A stretch of DNA of 64,000 bases from the NCBI GenBank assembly GCA_035284745.1, contig JAYKIL010000014.1, positions 1 to 64,000 of the forward strand, read 5' to 3'. Positions 42,597 through 51,730 of this stretch are shown here, piece after piece (the stretch's first letter is position 1; each line of letters opens with the position of its first letter). The stretch comes from JAYKJB01 sp035284745 [NCBI: Candidatus Sericytochromatia bacterium]. Its GTDB lineage: Bacteria > Cyanobacteriota > Sericytochromatia > S15B-MN24. The translations under genes and the position numbers were made by a program. A model generated the notes under the pieces. That model saw only the letters and a program-made list of their open reading frames with translations, was not told the origin of the DNA and did not search any database.

Positions 42597-44690
42597 CTAA
42601 AAAGAGCGCTCAGCGATCACGAAAAAGATGAAGTCCGGTGCTCTTTCGGCCTTGATGATCGCGTCTGGCAAGGTATTGATATTCTCAGCCCAGTGTCCGA
42701 CGTAGCGAACTTCGCGGAACGTTGCGTTGAAATATTGCCGCATGGCAGCCGTGAAAGAGTCACCCACCACCCACACAGATTGGTTGGACAGTGGACTTTT
42801 GTTCATCACGCGCGTACGCGGGCCAAATGCAATATTTTTTTTCCCCTCGGGGATCTCTTTTTCCGACCAAACAGGGGTCTCTTTCCAGACAACATCCCAA
42901 TTATCGTCCGTCGGCAGAGGAAAATTTCTCAACCGAGAGATCGCAATCAAGTCCCCCCGATGGCTTGTTCCGGGCTTAAAAGTGACACGAGGCGCTGAGA
43001 TGTTGAGTTGCTCCAAACAGCCAATATAGGCGAGGTACGCGCCTTTGTTGTTCCAGTGCGTGTCCGTCTTCCAGTAGAGAAAGCCCTCTGAGGGTTTTGC
43101 GGCAAGTAAGTCAGGGGTGGGGTCATAGACAACGAGGTGAGGAATCTCTCTGAGCTTATCCAGAAAGAAACTGCTGTACTTGGTTTCAGAGGGCGTAAGC
43201 CCGGGAGGTAAATACTCGGGATAAATATTTGCCTTGTTGGCCCCCAGGATCAAAACCGTTCTGACGCCGAACCTCTCCCCGGCCTCAGTTATCTTTAAAA
43301 AACGCGCTTTCACATCCTTCACATTCGATTCATTCGGAGTCACCGCTAATTTTAGTTTTGCCACGGTATTGCTCCAAGCATTCCCTAAAAATAACCAGTC
43401 ATCTTGACCTCGATACCAGGAAATGGAAGAACCGATCGCGTGCTCACCCTTCTCCCTCAGACGTAATTTTTCAAAAGAATGAGACTCGCTGAAATCAGAT
43501 TTATGAAAAACCACCCCAACCACGGCAAGAACGACCAAAGATGCTGACAAAACGAAAACTTTCAACCTAGATTTTTGATCGCCGAATCGCAAAGGCCTCT
43601 CGATAAACCTCACGGTCAGCCACGCCAGCGCGATAGAGGCCATCACCGCGGGGATTCTGAACCGGAGCGGAGGCGTGTCGAAATAAAGAATACGACCAAA
43701 TGACAACAGCGGCCAATGCCAGAGGTACAAAGGAAAGCTCATTAAGCCAAACCAGACAAAAATCTTATTTGACAAAATTTTTCGATTAAACCAAGCATCC
43801 GGTCCGGCAAAAACAATCATCGCAGCCCCCGAAACCGGTAGTAGAGCCCAATATCCAGGAAAGCTTAAATCTCGATTCATCAATAAAAATCCACCCATCA
43901 ATGACGCAGCTCCTATCATTGACAGCGCATTTGATAGCCTCCGCGGAGCGTCAGAAGGTGGCCCACTCAGACAGAAACGTCCATCTCGGGACTCCACTGT
44001 TTCTGAACGGTACGAAGAACCGTCCGCCTTGCGAAGGGAATACCAAGCAAGCAAGGCGCCACACAGTAGCTCCCAGAAACGGGTCGGCGGCGAATAAAAT
44101 GCGGCCACCGGATCGTTATTGACCCACCACAGGTTCAGCGCGAAAGAAGCAACAAGCAGAAGTGAAGTAACCCAGCTCAGATTCAGCCGACATTTCCACG
44201 CAGCCCATAAGAGAAAGGGCCATACAATGTAAAACTGTTCCTCAATCCCAAGGCTCCATAGATGCACCAGCGGTTTTGTTTCAGCTGAGTTATCAAAATA
44301 TCCGGACTCGCCCCAAAGCACTAGATTAGAAAGAAAACCGGCGCCGGCGGCGACATGTTTTCCCAGTTGGTTCAGTTCGTCGGGAAGCAGCGACAGCCAA
44401 CCAAAGGTTAAGCAAAAAGCCAGAACCACAACGAGCGCGGGAAAAATTCTTCTGATGCGCCGTGAAAAAAACGCAAAGAAGCTAAACGTACCGCTGCCTA
44501 AATTCTCAAAGATGATGGTCGAAATTAAAAAGCCGGAAATGACAAAAAAAACGTCGACCCCAATGAATCCGCCCTGAACCAGGGATGGAAATGCATGAAA
44601 GGCGACGACAGACAGTACCGCAAGCGCTCGTAGACCATCAATGTCGGGACGATACTTGGGGTGTGAGAGTTGAGATGCCAAACTTGTCAT
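42597..44690 (-). CDS. Acyltransferase-3/SGNH (OafA/YrhL-type) O-acyltransferase
   Basis: 697 residues from the ATG at 44690; a start 33 nt upstream is less likely. The N-terminal ~370 residues are an acyltransferase-3 membrane domain: RPDIDGLRALAVLSVVAFHA, GGFIGVDVFFVISGFLIS, and about ten helices. The C-terminal ~270 residues resemble an AlgJ/AlgX-type SGNH domain (DDWLFLGN, KTDTHWNNKGAYLAY, SVWVVGDSFTAAMRQYF). It should O-acylate a surface polysaccharide: the membrane part moves acyl groups and the periplasmic part transfers them. Base composition is visibly more AT-rich than its neighbours, which points to recent acquisition. Confidence 0.9.
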   Translation of the reverse strand: MTSLASQLSHPKYRPDIDGLRALAVLSVVAFHAFPSLVQGGFIGVDVFFVISGFLISTIIFENLGSGTFSFFAFFSRRIRRIFPALVVVLAFCLTFGWLSLLPDELNQLGKHVAAGAGFLSNLVLWGESGYFDNSAETKPLVHLWSLGIEEQFYIVWPFLLWAAWKCRLNLSWVTSLLLVASFALNLWWVNNDPVAAFYSPPTRFWELLCGALLAWYSLRKADGSSYRSETVESRDGRFCLSGPPSDAPRRLSNALSMIGAASLMGGFLLMNRDLSFPGYWALLPVSGAAMIVFAGPDAWFNRKILSNKIFVWFGLMSFPLYLWHWPLLSFGRILYFDTPPLRFRIPAVMASIALAWLTVRFIERPLRFGDQKSRLKVFVLSASLVVLAVVGVVFHKSDFSESHSFEKLRLREKGEHAIGSSISWYRGQDDWLFLGNAWSNTVAKLKLAVTPNESNVKDVKARFLKITEAGERFGVRTVLILGANKANIYPEYLPPGLTPSETKYSSFFLDKLREIPHLVVYDPTPDLLAAKPSEGFLYWKTDTHWNNKGAYLAYIGCLEQLNISAPRVTFKPGTSHRGDLIAISRLRNFPLPTDDNWDVVWKETPVWSEKEIPEGKKNIAFGPRTRVMNKSPLSNQSVWVVGDSFTAAMRQYFNATFREVRYVGHWAENINTLPDAIIKAERAPDFIFFVIAERSF

Positions 44691-44760
44691 TCTGCAACCA
44701 TTCCAGTTCGCTGGCGCAGCCAAGCCTCAGCGACGGCCTAGAATGTAGCGACTTCTATAA

Positions 44761-44766
44761 ATTATA
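44761..44766 (-). promoter_or_regulatory. -10 element upstream of the acyltransferase gene
   Basis: A perfect TATAAT on the minus strand, ~70 nt before the start, inside a short AT-rich island. The -35 is not recognisable. Confidence 0.35.
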
Positions 44767-44831
44767 GACCCCAATCACCCGATCCCGGTATGGGACGACA
44801 GTGGTCGTTGTTTCGAAGGCCGCTTTCCGCC

Positions 44832-46109
44832 TTACCGCCCGGCACGCAGCGCAGGCAGTACCTGCGAGGGATTGTCTGCGATTGAAATCAGGTACATCGC
44901 CCCGGGCTTGTTTTCGGCAATCAGGGCCTGGGCCCGTTTAAACGAGGGGTCAAAGCCGTCCATCCGGCCGCCGATTTCGGTGGTAAAGTACGGCACGTGG
45001 AGTTCACCATATACGAAGTCTCGGATGGTGCCACACGTGGGATACAAAGAACTCGCCTGAATGGGCTTGTACCTGTTAAAGCTTGCCAATTTGCGGCCGA
45101 TGGTCTCCAGCATTTTCGCGTCGGGTGCCGGGTTCGCCGTCCAACCCCACGGCCACATAATCAGGTTCGAGTAAGCATGGTAGTCCATGCCAATTTTCAA
45201 ATTGGGAATGGTGGCTAAAAAGTTCTTGATGGCCTTGGTTTCGGGCTCTGAAGCCGCCTCCGGCCCCTGATAGACATCCGAGGACGGCCGCAGGCTCGAC
45301 CCCCCATTGCCAAGGCCCCACTTAAAGGGAAAATTGCGGTTGAGATCAACCCCAATGCCCCCTGTAAACTCATGGGTATTCTTGCGCCAGTCGTCCCCCT
45401 TTTCCGCCCGCTGGTGGCCGTCAGGGTTGGCCATCGGGAGAACATAGACCACACGGGTGTCGAGCAAACGCTTAATCTCGGAATTGGTATCGTAGCCCTC
45501 CAGCAAATCCTGAATCAGGCTCATTGCCATTTCCACAGGCACCAATTCACGGGCGTGAACATTGGCCGTAAAAGCCACCGCGGGACGCTTGCTCACATCA
45601 CCAGGGCCCGTCAGGCGCGCGGTCCATAATTGACGTTCCGCCTTGCCTTGGGTGGTTTCCCAAGAGGGGCCGGCACTGCTCAATTTCATCAACGCAGGGT
45701 ACTGATCAGCCCACACGTGAAGGTCCTGCTTCACTTGTTCATAGGTGCGGTAGCCCTTGTCAAACGCGTTACGCACACCCATCCCGGGGGCATCCGCCCG
45801 TTCAAGACGCAAAGCCAAGCCGGCCGCGCGCAAGCGCGCGAAGTCTTGACGTGCGATGCGGCCGTAGGCCTGTTGGCGGTCGACATCCGCCCCAAACACA
45901 TCCAACCCCCCCTCTACGGCGCGGTTCAGTTCCGCCGGGTTTTTATAATTCAAACTCACATACACACCCGCCGGACGGGCGCCAGCTGCCGGGGAGGGCG
46001 TGGATGGTTGGCCGCCCGCGCGACAGCCCGCGAGCACAGCCACTGTCACTAACGCCGCCAAAGGAACCCGCGCGTTGAAAGAAGGGGGCCACGAGGTTGG
46101 TATTGCCAC
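44832..46109 (-). CDS. M14 zinc carboxypeptidase lipoprotein
   Basis: 425 residues with GTG start. The signal ends in the lipobox TVAVLAGC. After a Pro/Gly linker and a propeptide-like region, the M14 domain shows zinc ligands NVHARELVPVEM (H-x2-E) and MDYHAYSNLIMWPWG (His). Substrate-binding LNRNFPFKWG and the catalytic Glu in PYFTTEIGG follow. It cleaves C-terminal residues from peptides and is anchored on the periplasmic side or outer surface. Fusion to a lipid anchor suits scavenging of environmental peptides, like the S8 lipoprotease in this window. Confidence 0.92.
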   Translation of the reverse strand: MAIPTSWPPSFNARVPLAALVTVAVLAGCRAGGQPSTPSPAAGARPAGVYVSLNYKNPAELNRAVEGGLDVFGADVDRQQAYGRIARQDFARLRAAGLALRLERADAPGMGVRNAFDKGYRTYEQVKQDLHVWADQYPALMKLSSAGPSWETTQGKAERQLWTARLTGPGDVSKRPAVAFTANVHARELVPVEMAMSLIQDLLEGYDTNSEIKRLLDTRVVYVLPMANPDGHQRAEKGDDWRKNTHEFTGGIGVDLNRNFPFKWGLGNGGSSLRPSSDVYQGPEAASEPETKAIKNFLATIPNLKIGMDYHAYSNLIMWPWGWTANPAPDAKMLETIGRKLASFNRYKPIQASSLYPTCGTIRDFVYGELHVPYFTTEIGGRMDGFDPSFKRAQALIAENKPGAMYLISIADNPSQVLPALRAGR

Positions 46110-46284
46110 GGGTTCAATGCCTCACGCAAAGCAGGGTGCCACCGGGGTGTTATCGCCTCTCAAGGGCCCGACTTGTTCAAGCAAAGGTTAAGATTGCGAT
46201 AAGAGACTGCCAAAGAAGCGCTGCCGTGGCCGGCGCTTCGGAATCGCATGGCGTTTCTTCCGCTGCCACCCGGCCTCGATCCCG

Positions 46285-47211
46285 TTATCCAGCGGGGCGG
46301 CGTCTCGCCAAAATAACCCGGGCAATGCCGCCCAAATCACTTTTTACCGTCGGCGTCTCCCAAAAACCCGATGCCGCCAGTTCGGCCAGCACGGCCCCTG
46401 CCTGACCGGCCCCCACTTCCAACGCCAAATAGCCACCGGGTTCCACGAAGGCCGCGCCCTCGTGCGCAAACACCTTGTACCAGCGCAAGGCGTCAGGGCC
46501 TGGCGTCAAGGCCGCAATGGGCTCGTGATCGCGCACCTCGGGCTCGAGGTTCGCCAACTCATCTTCCGCAATATACGGGGGATTGCTAATGAGATAGTGA
46601 ACGGGGCCCGCCAGCGCAGCCAAGCCGTCCGCCTGACGAAACTCGATATGATCCGTCACCCGGTGAGCCTCGGCATTTAAGCGGGCGACATCGAGGGCTT
46701 CGGAAGAAATGTCGCTCGCGATCGCCTGCAGGTAAGGCAAACTTTTCACCAGCGTGATCGCAATGATGCCGCTGCCGGTTCCAATATCGGCGATGTGCAC
46801 CGGACGGGGTTGCGCGTGCTCTTCCTCAAGATCGAGAATGGCCTCCACCAACGTTTCCGTGTCTGGCCGGGGAATCAAAACAGACGGCGCCACGGCGAAC
46901 CGCATTCCCATGAACTCGGTTTCGCCCAGGATGTACTGCAAGGGTTCCCGCGCCAAACGACGTTTCAAAAGCCCCTGAAAGCAACGCCAATCATCGGTCG
47001 ACAGCTCGTCTGCCGTATGGTTAATCAACCGCAAACGATCGAGGCCCGTCGCCCGCCCTAGTAGCAAAGATGCTTCCAGCGACCCGGTATCGATGCCGGC
47101 CGACAAGAGCTGTTTAGATGATTGATAAAGCGCATCACCAATGGTGGGCAAACCAGGTTCCTCGTGAGTGACAGCGTCAACGGCCCCTTTGTACCCGCGC
47201 AACTCACACAC
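46285..47211 (-). CDS. prmC: Release-factor glutamine methyltransferase
   Basis: 308 residues. SAM-binding motif HIADIGTGSGIIAITL and catalytic YLISNPPYIAEDEL (NPPY) are canonical. The N-terminal helical domain includes EPLQYILGETEFMG and the family hallmark VLIPRPDTETLV. It methylates the glutamine of the GGQ motif in release factors, fitting its position 85 nt downstream of prfA. GTG start with AAGAGG close upstream; a start further in is possible because the first ~15 residues are poorly conserved. Confidence 0.95.
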   Translation of the reverse strand: MCELRGYKGAVDAVTHEEPGLPTIGDALYQSSKQLLSAGIDTGSLEASLLLGRATGLDRLRLINHTADELSTDDWRCFQGLLKRRLAREPLQYILGETEFMGMRFAVAPSVLIPRPDTETLVEAILDLEEEHAQPRPVHIADIGTGSGIIAITLVKSLPYLQAIASDISSEALDVARLNAEAHRVTDHIEFRQADGLAALAGPVHYLISNPPYIAEDELANLEPEVRDHEPIAALTPGPDALRWYKVFAHEGAAFVEPGGYLALEVGAGQAGAVLAELAASGFWETPTVKSDLGGIARVILARRRPAG

Positions 47212-47296
47212 ACCTCTTGGGGATCAGACAAATGTCAGGTTTGGGGCGCGGCCTACTCTGTTGCTCCCTCCGCAACCACAAAAGAAAGCCCGGGAC

Positions 47297-48376
47297 CTAG
47301 GCCGACTGCGCCGTCAGCTTCTCCAAGCGCGCCCGCTGGTCAAAGGTGATCAAAGTGTCGAGCAGTTCGTCGAGATCTCCCGCCACAATTTGATCCAGCT
47401 TATGTAAAGTGACCTTGATGCGGTGGTCGGTGACGCGATTTTCCGGATAATTGTAGGTGCGAATGCGCTCCGAGCGATCGCCCGTGCCCACCTGGCTGCG
47501 GCGCAAGTCAGAGCGTTCGGTGGCCGCTTTCTCAGTGGCCGCATCCAACAATTTGGTCCGCAGCAGGGCCATCGCCTTCATCCTGTTCTGCAGTTGGGAG
47601 CGTTCCTCTTGACAGGCCACCACCACACCGGTGGGCACGTGCGTAATGCGAACGGCCGTTTCAACCTTGTTGACGTTCTGCCCACCGGCGCCGCCCGCCC
47701 GGAAAGTATCAATCTGAAGGTCTTTCGGATTGATCTCAATGTCCATCTCCTCAGCCTCGGGCATAATGGCGACCGTGGAGGTTGACGTATGAATGCGCCC
47801 CTGGGCCTCGGTCGCCGGAACGCGTTGAACGCGATGAACGCCCGATTCATACTTCATCTGCCGATAGACGCCCTCACCTTTGATGGAGAGGACCGCCTCC
47901 CGAACACCGCCCAGTTCCGTTTCTTGCAGATTCATCAACTCCGTGCGCCAGCCCCGGCGATCGGCATAGCGGGTGTACATCCGCAAAAGGTCTGCAGCGA
48001 AAAGGTTGCTCTCATCGCCGCCCGCGCCGCCACGAATTTCAAGCAAGATATTCTTATCATCGTTAGGATCTTTGGGAAGCAGCAAAATTTGCAGCCGATC
48101 CTGTAACTCCCCCTCCTGGGTGGTCAAACTTTCCACTTCCGCTGCCGCCATCTCGCGAATTTCGGCATCGTTTTCGTTCTGCAGCATCTCTTTGGCGTCC
48201 CGCAGTTCCTGCGTCACGCGCTGCCACGTGTGGTAGGCCAACACCGTCTCTTCAAGGTCGGCCCGAGCCTTCGCAAATTTCATCAGGCGCTCTTGGTCCG
48301 CCAAGACCGACGGATCACTCAAAAGCTCTGTCAGCTCGTTATATTTGTGTTCAACTTCTCGCAGTTTGTCTTGCAT
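47297..48376 (-). CDS. prfA: Peptide chain release factor 1
   Basis: 359 residues, the standard length. The peptidyl-tRNA hydrolysis motif is [19 protein letters not shown], and the codon-recognition PxT-type region precedes it ([18 protein letters not shown]). It terminates translation at UAA and UAG. Transcribed with prmC, which modifies its GGQ. Confidence 0.97.
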   Translation of the reverse strand: MQDKLREVEHKYNELTELLSDPSVLADQERLMKFAKARADLEETVLAYHTWQRVTQELRDAKEMLQNENDAEIREMAAAEVESLTTQEGELQDRLQILLLPKDPNDDKNILLEIRGGAGGDESNLFAADLLRMYTRYADRRGWRTELMNLQETELGGVREAVLSIKGEGVYRQMKYESGVHRVQRVPATEAQGRIHTSTSTVAIMPEAEEMDIEINPKDLQIDTFRAGGAGGQNVNKVETAVRITHVPTGVVVACQEERSQLQNRMKAMALLRTKLLDAATEKAATERSDLRRSQVGTGDRSERIRTYNYPENRVTDHRIKVTLHKLDQIVAGDLDELLDTLITFDQRARLEKLTAQSA

Positions 48377-48442
48377 AGGGGCTCATCATATCACGGCGCG
48401 CGGAGGAATTTGAGGCCGGCCCGGCCCGGCCACGTTCCTCTT

Positions 48443-49354
48443 CTAATCGGCCTTCGACAAAACCCCTGCAAGCGGTTTCTCGAGATAGACCAGCACGCGT
48501 TCTTGTCGAAAACCATAGCGCGAAGGCTCGAACGGCAAGCCCCCGGCCTCATCCGTGCGAGCACGCATCTTTACAGCCTCCAAGCCTAACACAGTCAGGG
48601 CATGGACCAAGGCCTGTCCCAACAAGGCCCGCCCAACCCCTCGTCCGCGAAAGGCGGGCAAGACACCAAACAGTTTGATCTCCGCCACCGCCTGGCGCAC
48701 TTCCAACTCAATAAAGCCCAAGTAGGTGCTGCCCGCCCGCGCGGCAAGGAGATGGATTTCAGGGCGTTGCAAGTGTTCAAAAACCTGAGGACGCGTCCAC
48801 GCCAGGCGCTCGCGCCAACCCAACGGAATTCCAACTTCACTGTAAAGGCGCAGGTAGTCGCTTGAGAGCATGTCAGGACTCGGGCCGACTTTCACGCCGT
48901 CAGGGATCGTCGGCGTCAGCAAAGAGTCTGGCGTGACGGTCAGCAGGATCTCGCGGGTCCCCAGCAAGCGAAAGCCTTGGTTCATAAAGAAATTCAAGGC
49001 GTGATCATCTTCGAGGTCGAGCTTAGAAACGAGACCAGGCAAATGTTTGCCCTCGGCCCAGGCAACCGCCTTGTTCATCAACGACAAGCCGAATAAGTCC
49101 GCCAGCTGATCGGCCCATAGCAGGGGACCGACCAACAACGGATCCTCTGCCCGCTCATCGACCGCCACGAGGCCGACAACATTTCCTGGAGCCGTCTCCA
49201 AGACAAACACCGTCACTTCGTCATCGCTGGCCAGAACAACAGGGAGGTCGCAATCCGGCGGAAGGCGCAACCACGGTGGCCGGGGGGACGTGGAAAAGCG
49301 CGTTCGCAGTACAGAACCGTCAGAAATTTGATATGGACGGATGTGCAGTGGCAT
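48443..49354 (-). CDS. Two-domain GNAT acetyltransferase
   Basis: About 303 residues from the ATG at 49354 (MPLHIRPYQISDG); two upstream ATGs in frame are alternatives. The C-terminal GNAT domain has the acetyl-CoA loop VLPAFRGRGVGRALLGQ. The N-terminal half is a degenerate GNAT copy (GNVVGLVAVDE, then ALNFFMNQGFRLLGT), so the protein is a tandem GNAT. The substrate is unknown. It is divergent from the polytopic membrane gene. Confidence 0.82.
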   Translation of the reverse strand: MPLHIRPYQISDGSVLRTRFSTSPRPPWLRLPPDCDLPVVLASDDEVTVFVLETAPGNVVGLVAVDERAEDPLLVGPLLWADQLADLFGLSLMNKAVAWAEGKHLPGLVSKLDLEDDHALNFFMNQGFRLLGTREILLTVTPDSLLTPTIPDGVKVGPSPDMLSSDYLRLYSEVGIPLGWRERLAWTRPQVFEHLQRPEIHLLAARAGSTYLGFIELEVRQAVAEIKLFGVLPAFRGRGVGRALLGQALVHALTVLGLEAVKMRARTDEAGGLPFEPSRYGFRQERVLVYLEKPLAGVLSKAD

Positions 49355-49464
49355 TGGGACAAAAGCTCTCGCCGCCATGGTATCACAATGCGCCGCCATG
49401 CCGTGGGTTGTGGTACTTTACCAAGGCGGCGCAGCCGTTTTGTTAGCCCAGGAGATCGAATGCC

Positions 49465-50904
49465 GTGGCCGCTCCAATGCCTCCGTCTCTCTTTTCCGCG
49501 CAAACACTCGGCAGCGCGAGCCTGCTGCTCAGTATCGCCGTCGCCTGCTGGCTCGGCATCTCCCTGCGGGCCAGCAAGCAGGCCGCTCCGTTCTGGCACG
49601 CTCAAACCGTCCTTGTCGCCATCACTTTGAGCGCGGGTCTCGTGGCGCTCTTTCAGACCCCTGAACGGGTGATGCCTCCGCTCGCAGGGGTGTGGGCGGG
49701 TCTTGTCTCCGCTTGGTACTGGCTGCCCCGCGCCGGCGCGCCACGGAGCGCTTTGGGCGCGAGCGCCTTGGGCGTTGCATCTCTCTCGGGAATTGGCCTG
49801 TTGTGGGAGGGCACCGCGGCCGCCAACGCGGCCATCGGCTGGCTGGCTGGCAGCGCTTGCCTGGCGATATTGGGCCACCTGACCCCAAGCGGGAAGCAAC
49901 TCGATGGCGTGTGGGCTTTGATCGCAGCCGGAGGGGCGCTGGCCGCGTGGTGTGACAAAATTTATCCGCAAAGCCATCTTGGATGGCCTTTTGCGGCGGG
50001 TCTCACCTTGCTCGCAAGCGGGCTGTGGGCCGTGCCTTCACTGCCCACGGGGCGCCATCTCATTCTTCTCGCGACCCTCTGGGGGCTTGGGGCTGCGTGG
50101 TGGATTCTCGGCGTGTTTCACCTGCCCGAAGCATGGCTCATCGCGGCCGCCGTTCCGCTGTTATTGGCCGGCTGGGCGCTGTGGCGCCCCCGCCCGGAAA
50201 AAGGCGTGGCGTTGCTGGGATTGTTGGCTGGCGGGGCCGTGCTCATCATTGAAAACAGGGTCGCGGGCGTCGCCGCGATGGCGGTGGGGGGCATCGCACT
50301 GGCCGCGACGATAGGTGGAGCCGCCCACAGTTCCGTCCATCGCGCCGTGGTGACTTGGCTGATGGCGGTATTCGCCAGTCGCGCGTGGCTGCAACTCTTC
50401 TTCGAGCGGGTTGAATTTACGCATTATGGGGTTGATGTGACCCACCCCTACGCCACCGCAGGCTTGATGCTGGGCGCCCTTCTGCCCGCCGCTTGGCTCC
50501 TTCGCCCCCCCGCTGCGGGCATCATCACCCGCTTGGGCCTTGGTGTGGGAATGGTGTTCATCCCGGCCACCTTGGGGTATCTCTTGCACATTGAAGCGTT
50601 GGCGGCCGCGTGGATGGGGGCTTTGGTGGGAGGATTCGTGTTGTACGGGGCGAACGCGGAAGCCAACGAGGTCGCTGACGCGTCTTCCCGGGCTAATTTG
50701 GGCATGACACCCGCCGTTTTGCTATCTTTTTCAGGCCTGAGCCTCTTGGTTGCTCCCTGGCTCGTGGCCGCACTCGACGCCACGCGTTCTGCCCGGATGA
50801 TGGTGCTCCTTGCGCTCTCCGTGGGGCTGATAATTTGGTGGATCGTGGCAGCGCGCGAAAGCGCGGATGTCCCTGAAACGCAGAATGCTCGCGCCGACAC
50901 CTGA
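49465..50904 (+). CDS. Polytopic membrane protein of unknown function
   Basis: 479 residues with about 13 hydrophobic segments spread over the full length and very short loops rich in Ala, Gly, Leu and Trp. The GTG start has AGGAG ~10 nt upstream. Charged loop motifs include RVEFTHYGVDVTHPYATAG and ANEVADASSR. No SEDS (FtsW/RodA), transporter or ligase signature was recognised. Its last 38 nt overlap the transpeptidase gene, which suggests a joint role in the cell wall. Confidence 0.65.
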   Translation: MAAPMPPSLFSAQTLGSASLLLSIAVACWLGISLRASKQAAPFWHAQTVLVAITLSAGLVALFQTPERVMPPLAGVWAGLVSAWYWLPRAGAPRSALGASALGVASLSGIGLLWEGTAAANAAIGWLAGSACLAILGHLTPSGKQLDGVWALIAAGGALAAWCDKIYPQSHLGWPFAAGLTLLASGLWAVPSLPTGRHLILLATLWGLGAAWWILGVFHLPEAWLIAAAVPLLLAGWALWRPRPEKGVALLGLLAGGAVLIIENRVAGVAAMAVGGIALAATIGGAAHSSVHRAVVTWLMAVFASRAWLQLFFERVEFTHYGVDVTHPYATAGLMLGALLPAAWLLRPPAAGIITRLGLGVGMVFIPATLGYLLHIEALAAAWMGALVGGFVLYGANAEANEVADASSRANLGMTPAVLLSFSGLSLLVAPWLVAALDATRSARMMVLLALSVGLIIWWIVAARESADVPETQNARADT

Positions 50905-51730
50905 CCCCCCCCCGGCGTGGTGGACCTTCGAGCGCGTTTGCCAGACCCTCGTTCGTTCCACCCACGGAACGGCCGTCATCCTCACGAAGCACGGTGAGAT
51001 TGTTGTCAATCCTGGCTTAGCGAACTATGCCACCCCGACCGGCTCGTTAATGAAACTGGTCACGGCCCGCGCAGCCGCAGCGGGAAATTGTGCACAGCTC
51101 TCCCGGATGCGGACGTGCGAGGGCAGGCTGCGCTGGCGTACTCCGGACGGGAGGGTCAACACATACACCTGCTGGGAAACACGGGGCCACGGGGATATGA
51201 ACCTGAGTGCGGCCCTGTCTCGATCTTGCAACATCTATTTCTTCTCACTGGGCCGAGATTTGGCACCCGGGCGCCTCAAAAAATACGGCGAGGCAGCGGG
51301 CTTTGAAACCGAGGACGCACACACCTGGGACAGTCCGCTCAGTGCTGTGGGCGATCGCAAGGACGTAAAAATGACCCCCCGCCACGCCGCCCATTGGATG
51401 CAAACTCTGGCCACGGGCCAAACGATGGAGCCCCATTGCCCCTCGGGCATCGAGCAACTGCGTTCAGGCCTGCGGGCTGCCGTCTTGAAGGGCACCGCCA
51501 AAGCGGCTGCAACCAAAGGCTTGTGGGTGTCAGGCAAGACAGGAACGGGCCTGTACGCGGACGGCTCCAACCGGACCTGGGGGTGGTTTATCGGGTGGGC
51601 CTTTCATCACCAACAGCCCGCGCGAACCGTGGTGATGGCACTGCGACTGCCGGACGCAGCGGGCCCGGGCAAGGCGGCGGCCACCGCCGGAGCGCTCTTG
51701 CGAGCGTGGCAAGGCTTGGGGTGTCCGTGA
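50867..51730 (+). CDS. Solo penicillin-binding transpeptidase domain
   Basis: 287 residues. All three penicillin-binding motifs are present in order: TPTGSLMKLVTA (S-x-x-K), SRSCNIYFFSLG (S-x-N) and VSGKTGTGLYADG (K-T-G). The segment TYTCWETRGHGDMNLSAAL is typical of transpeptidase domains of class B proteins. What is missing is a membrane anchor, signal peptide and dimerisation domain, so the domain begins almost at the N-terminus. It may be exported with a partner or have a non-standard substrate. It overlaps the membrane gene upstream, and its stop overlaps the SpoIID-like start (TGATG). Confidence 0.82.
   Translation: MSLKRRMLAPTPDPPPAWWTFERVCQTLVRSTHGTAVILTKHGEIVVNPGLANYATPTGSLMKLVTARAAAAGNCAQLSRMRTCEGRLRWRTPDGRVNTYTCWETRGHGDMNLSAALSRSCNIYFFSLGRDLAPGRLKKYGEAAGFETEDAHTWDSPLSAVGDRKDVKMTPRHAAHWMQTLATGQTMEPHCPSGIEQLRSGLRAAVLKGTAKAAATKGLWVSGKTGTGLYADGSNRTWGWFIGWAFHHQQPARTVVMALRLPDAAGPGKAAATAGALLRAWQGLGCP

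Noticed and set aside
49465-50904. The polytopic protein as an FtsW/RodA (SEDS) glycosyltransferase partner of the transpeptidase.
   Set aside because: The characteristic SEDS loop motifs are absent, so only the neighbourhood supports the idea.
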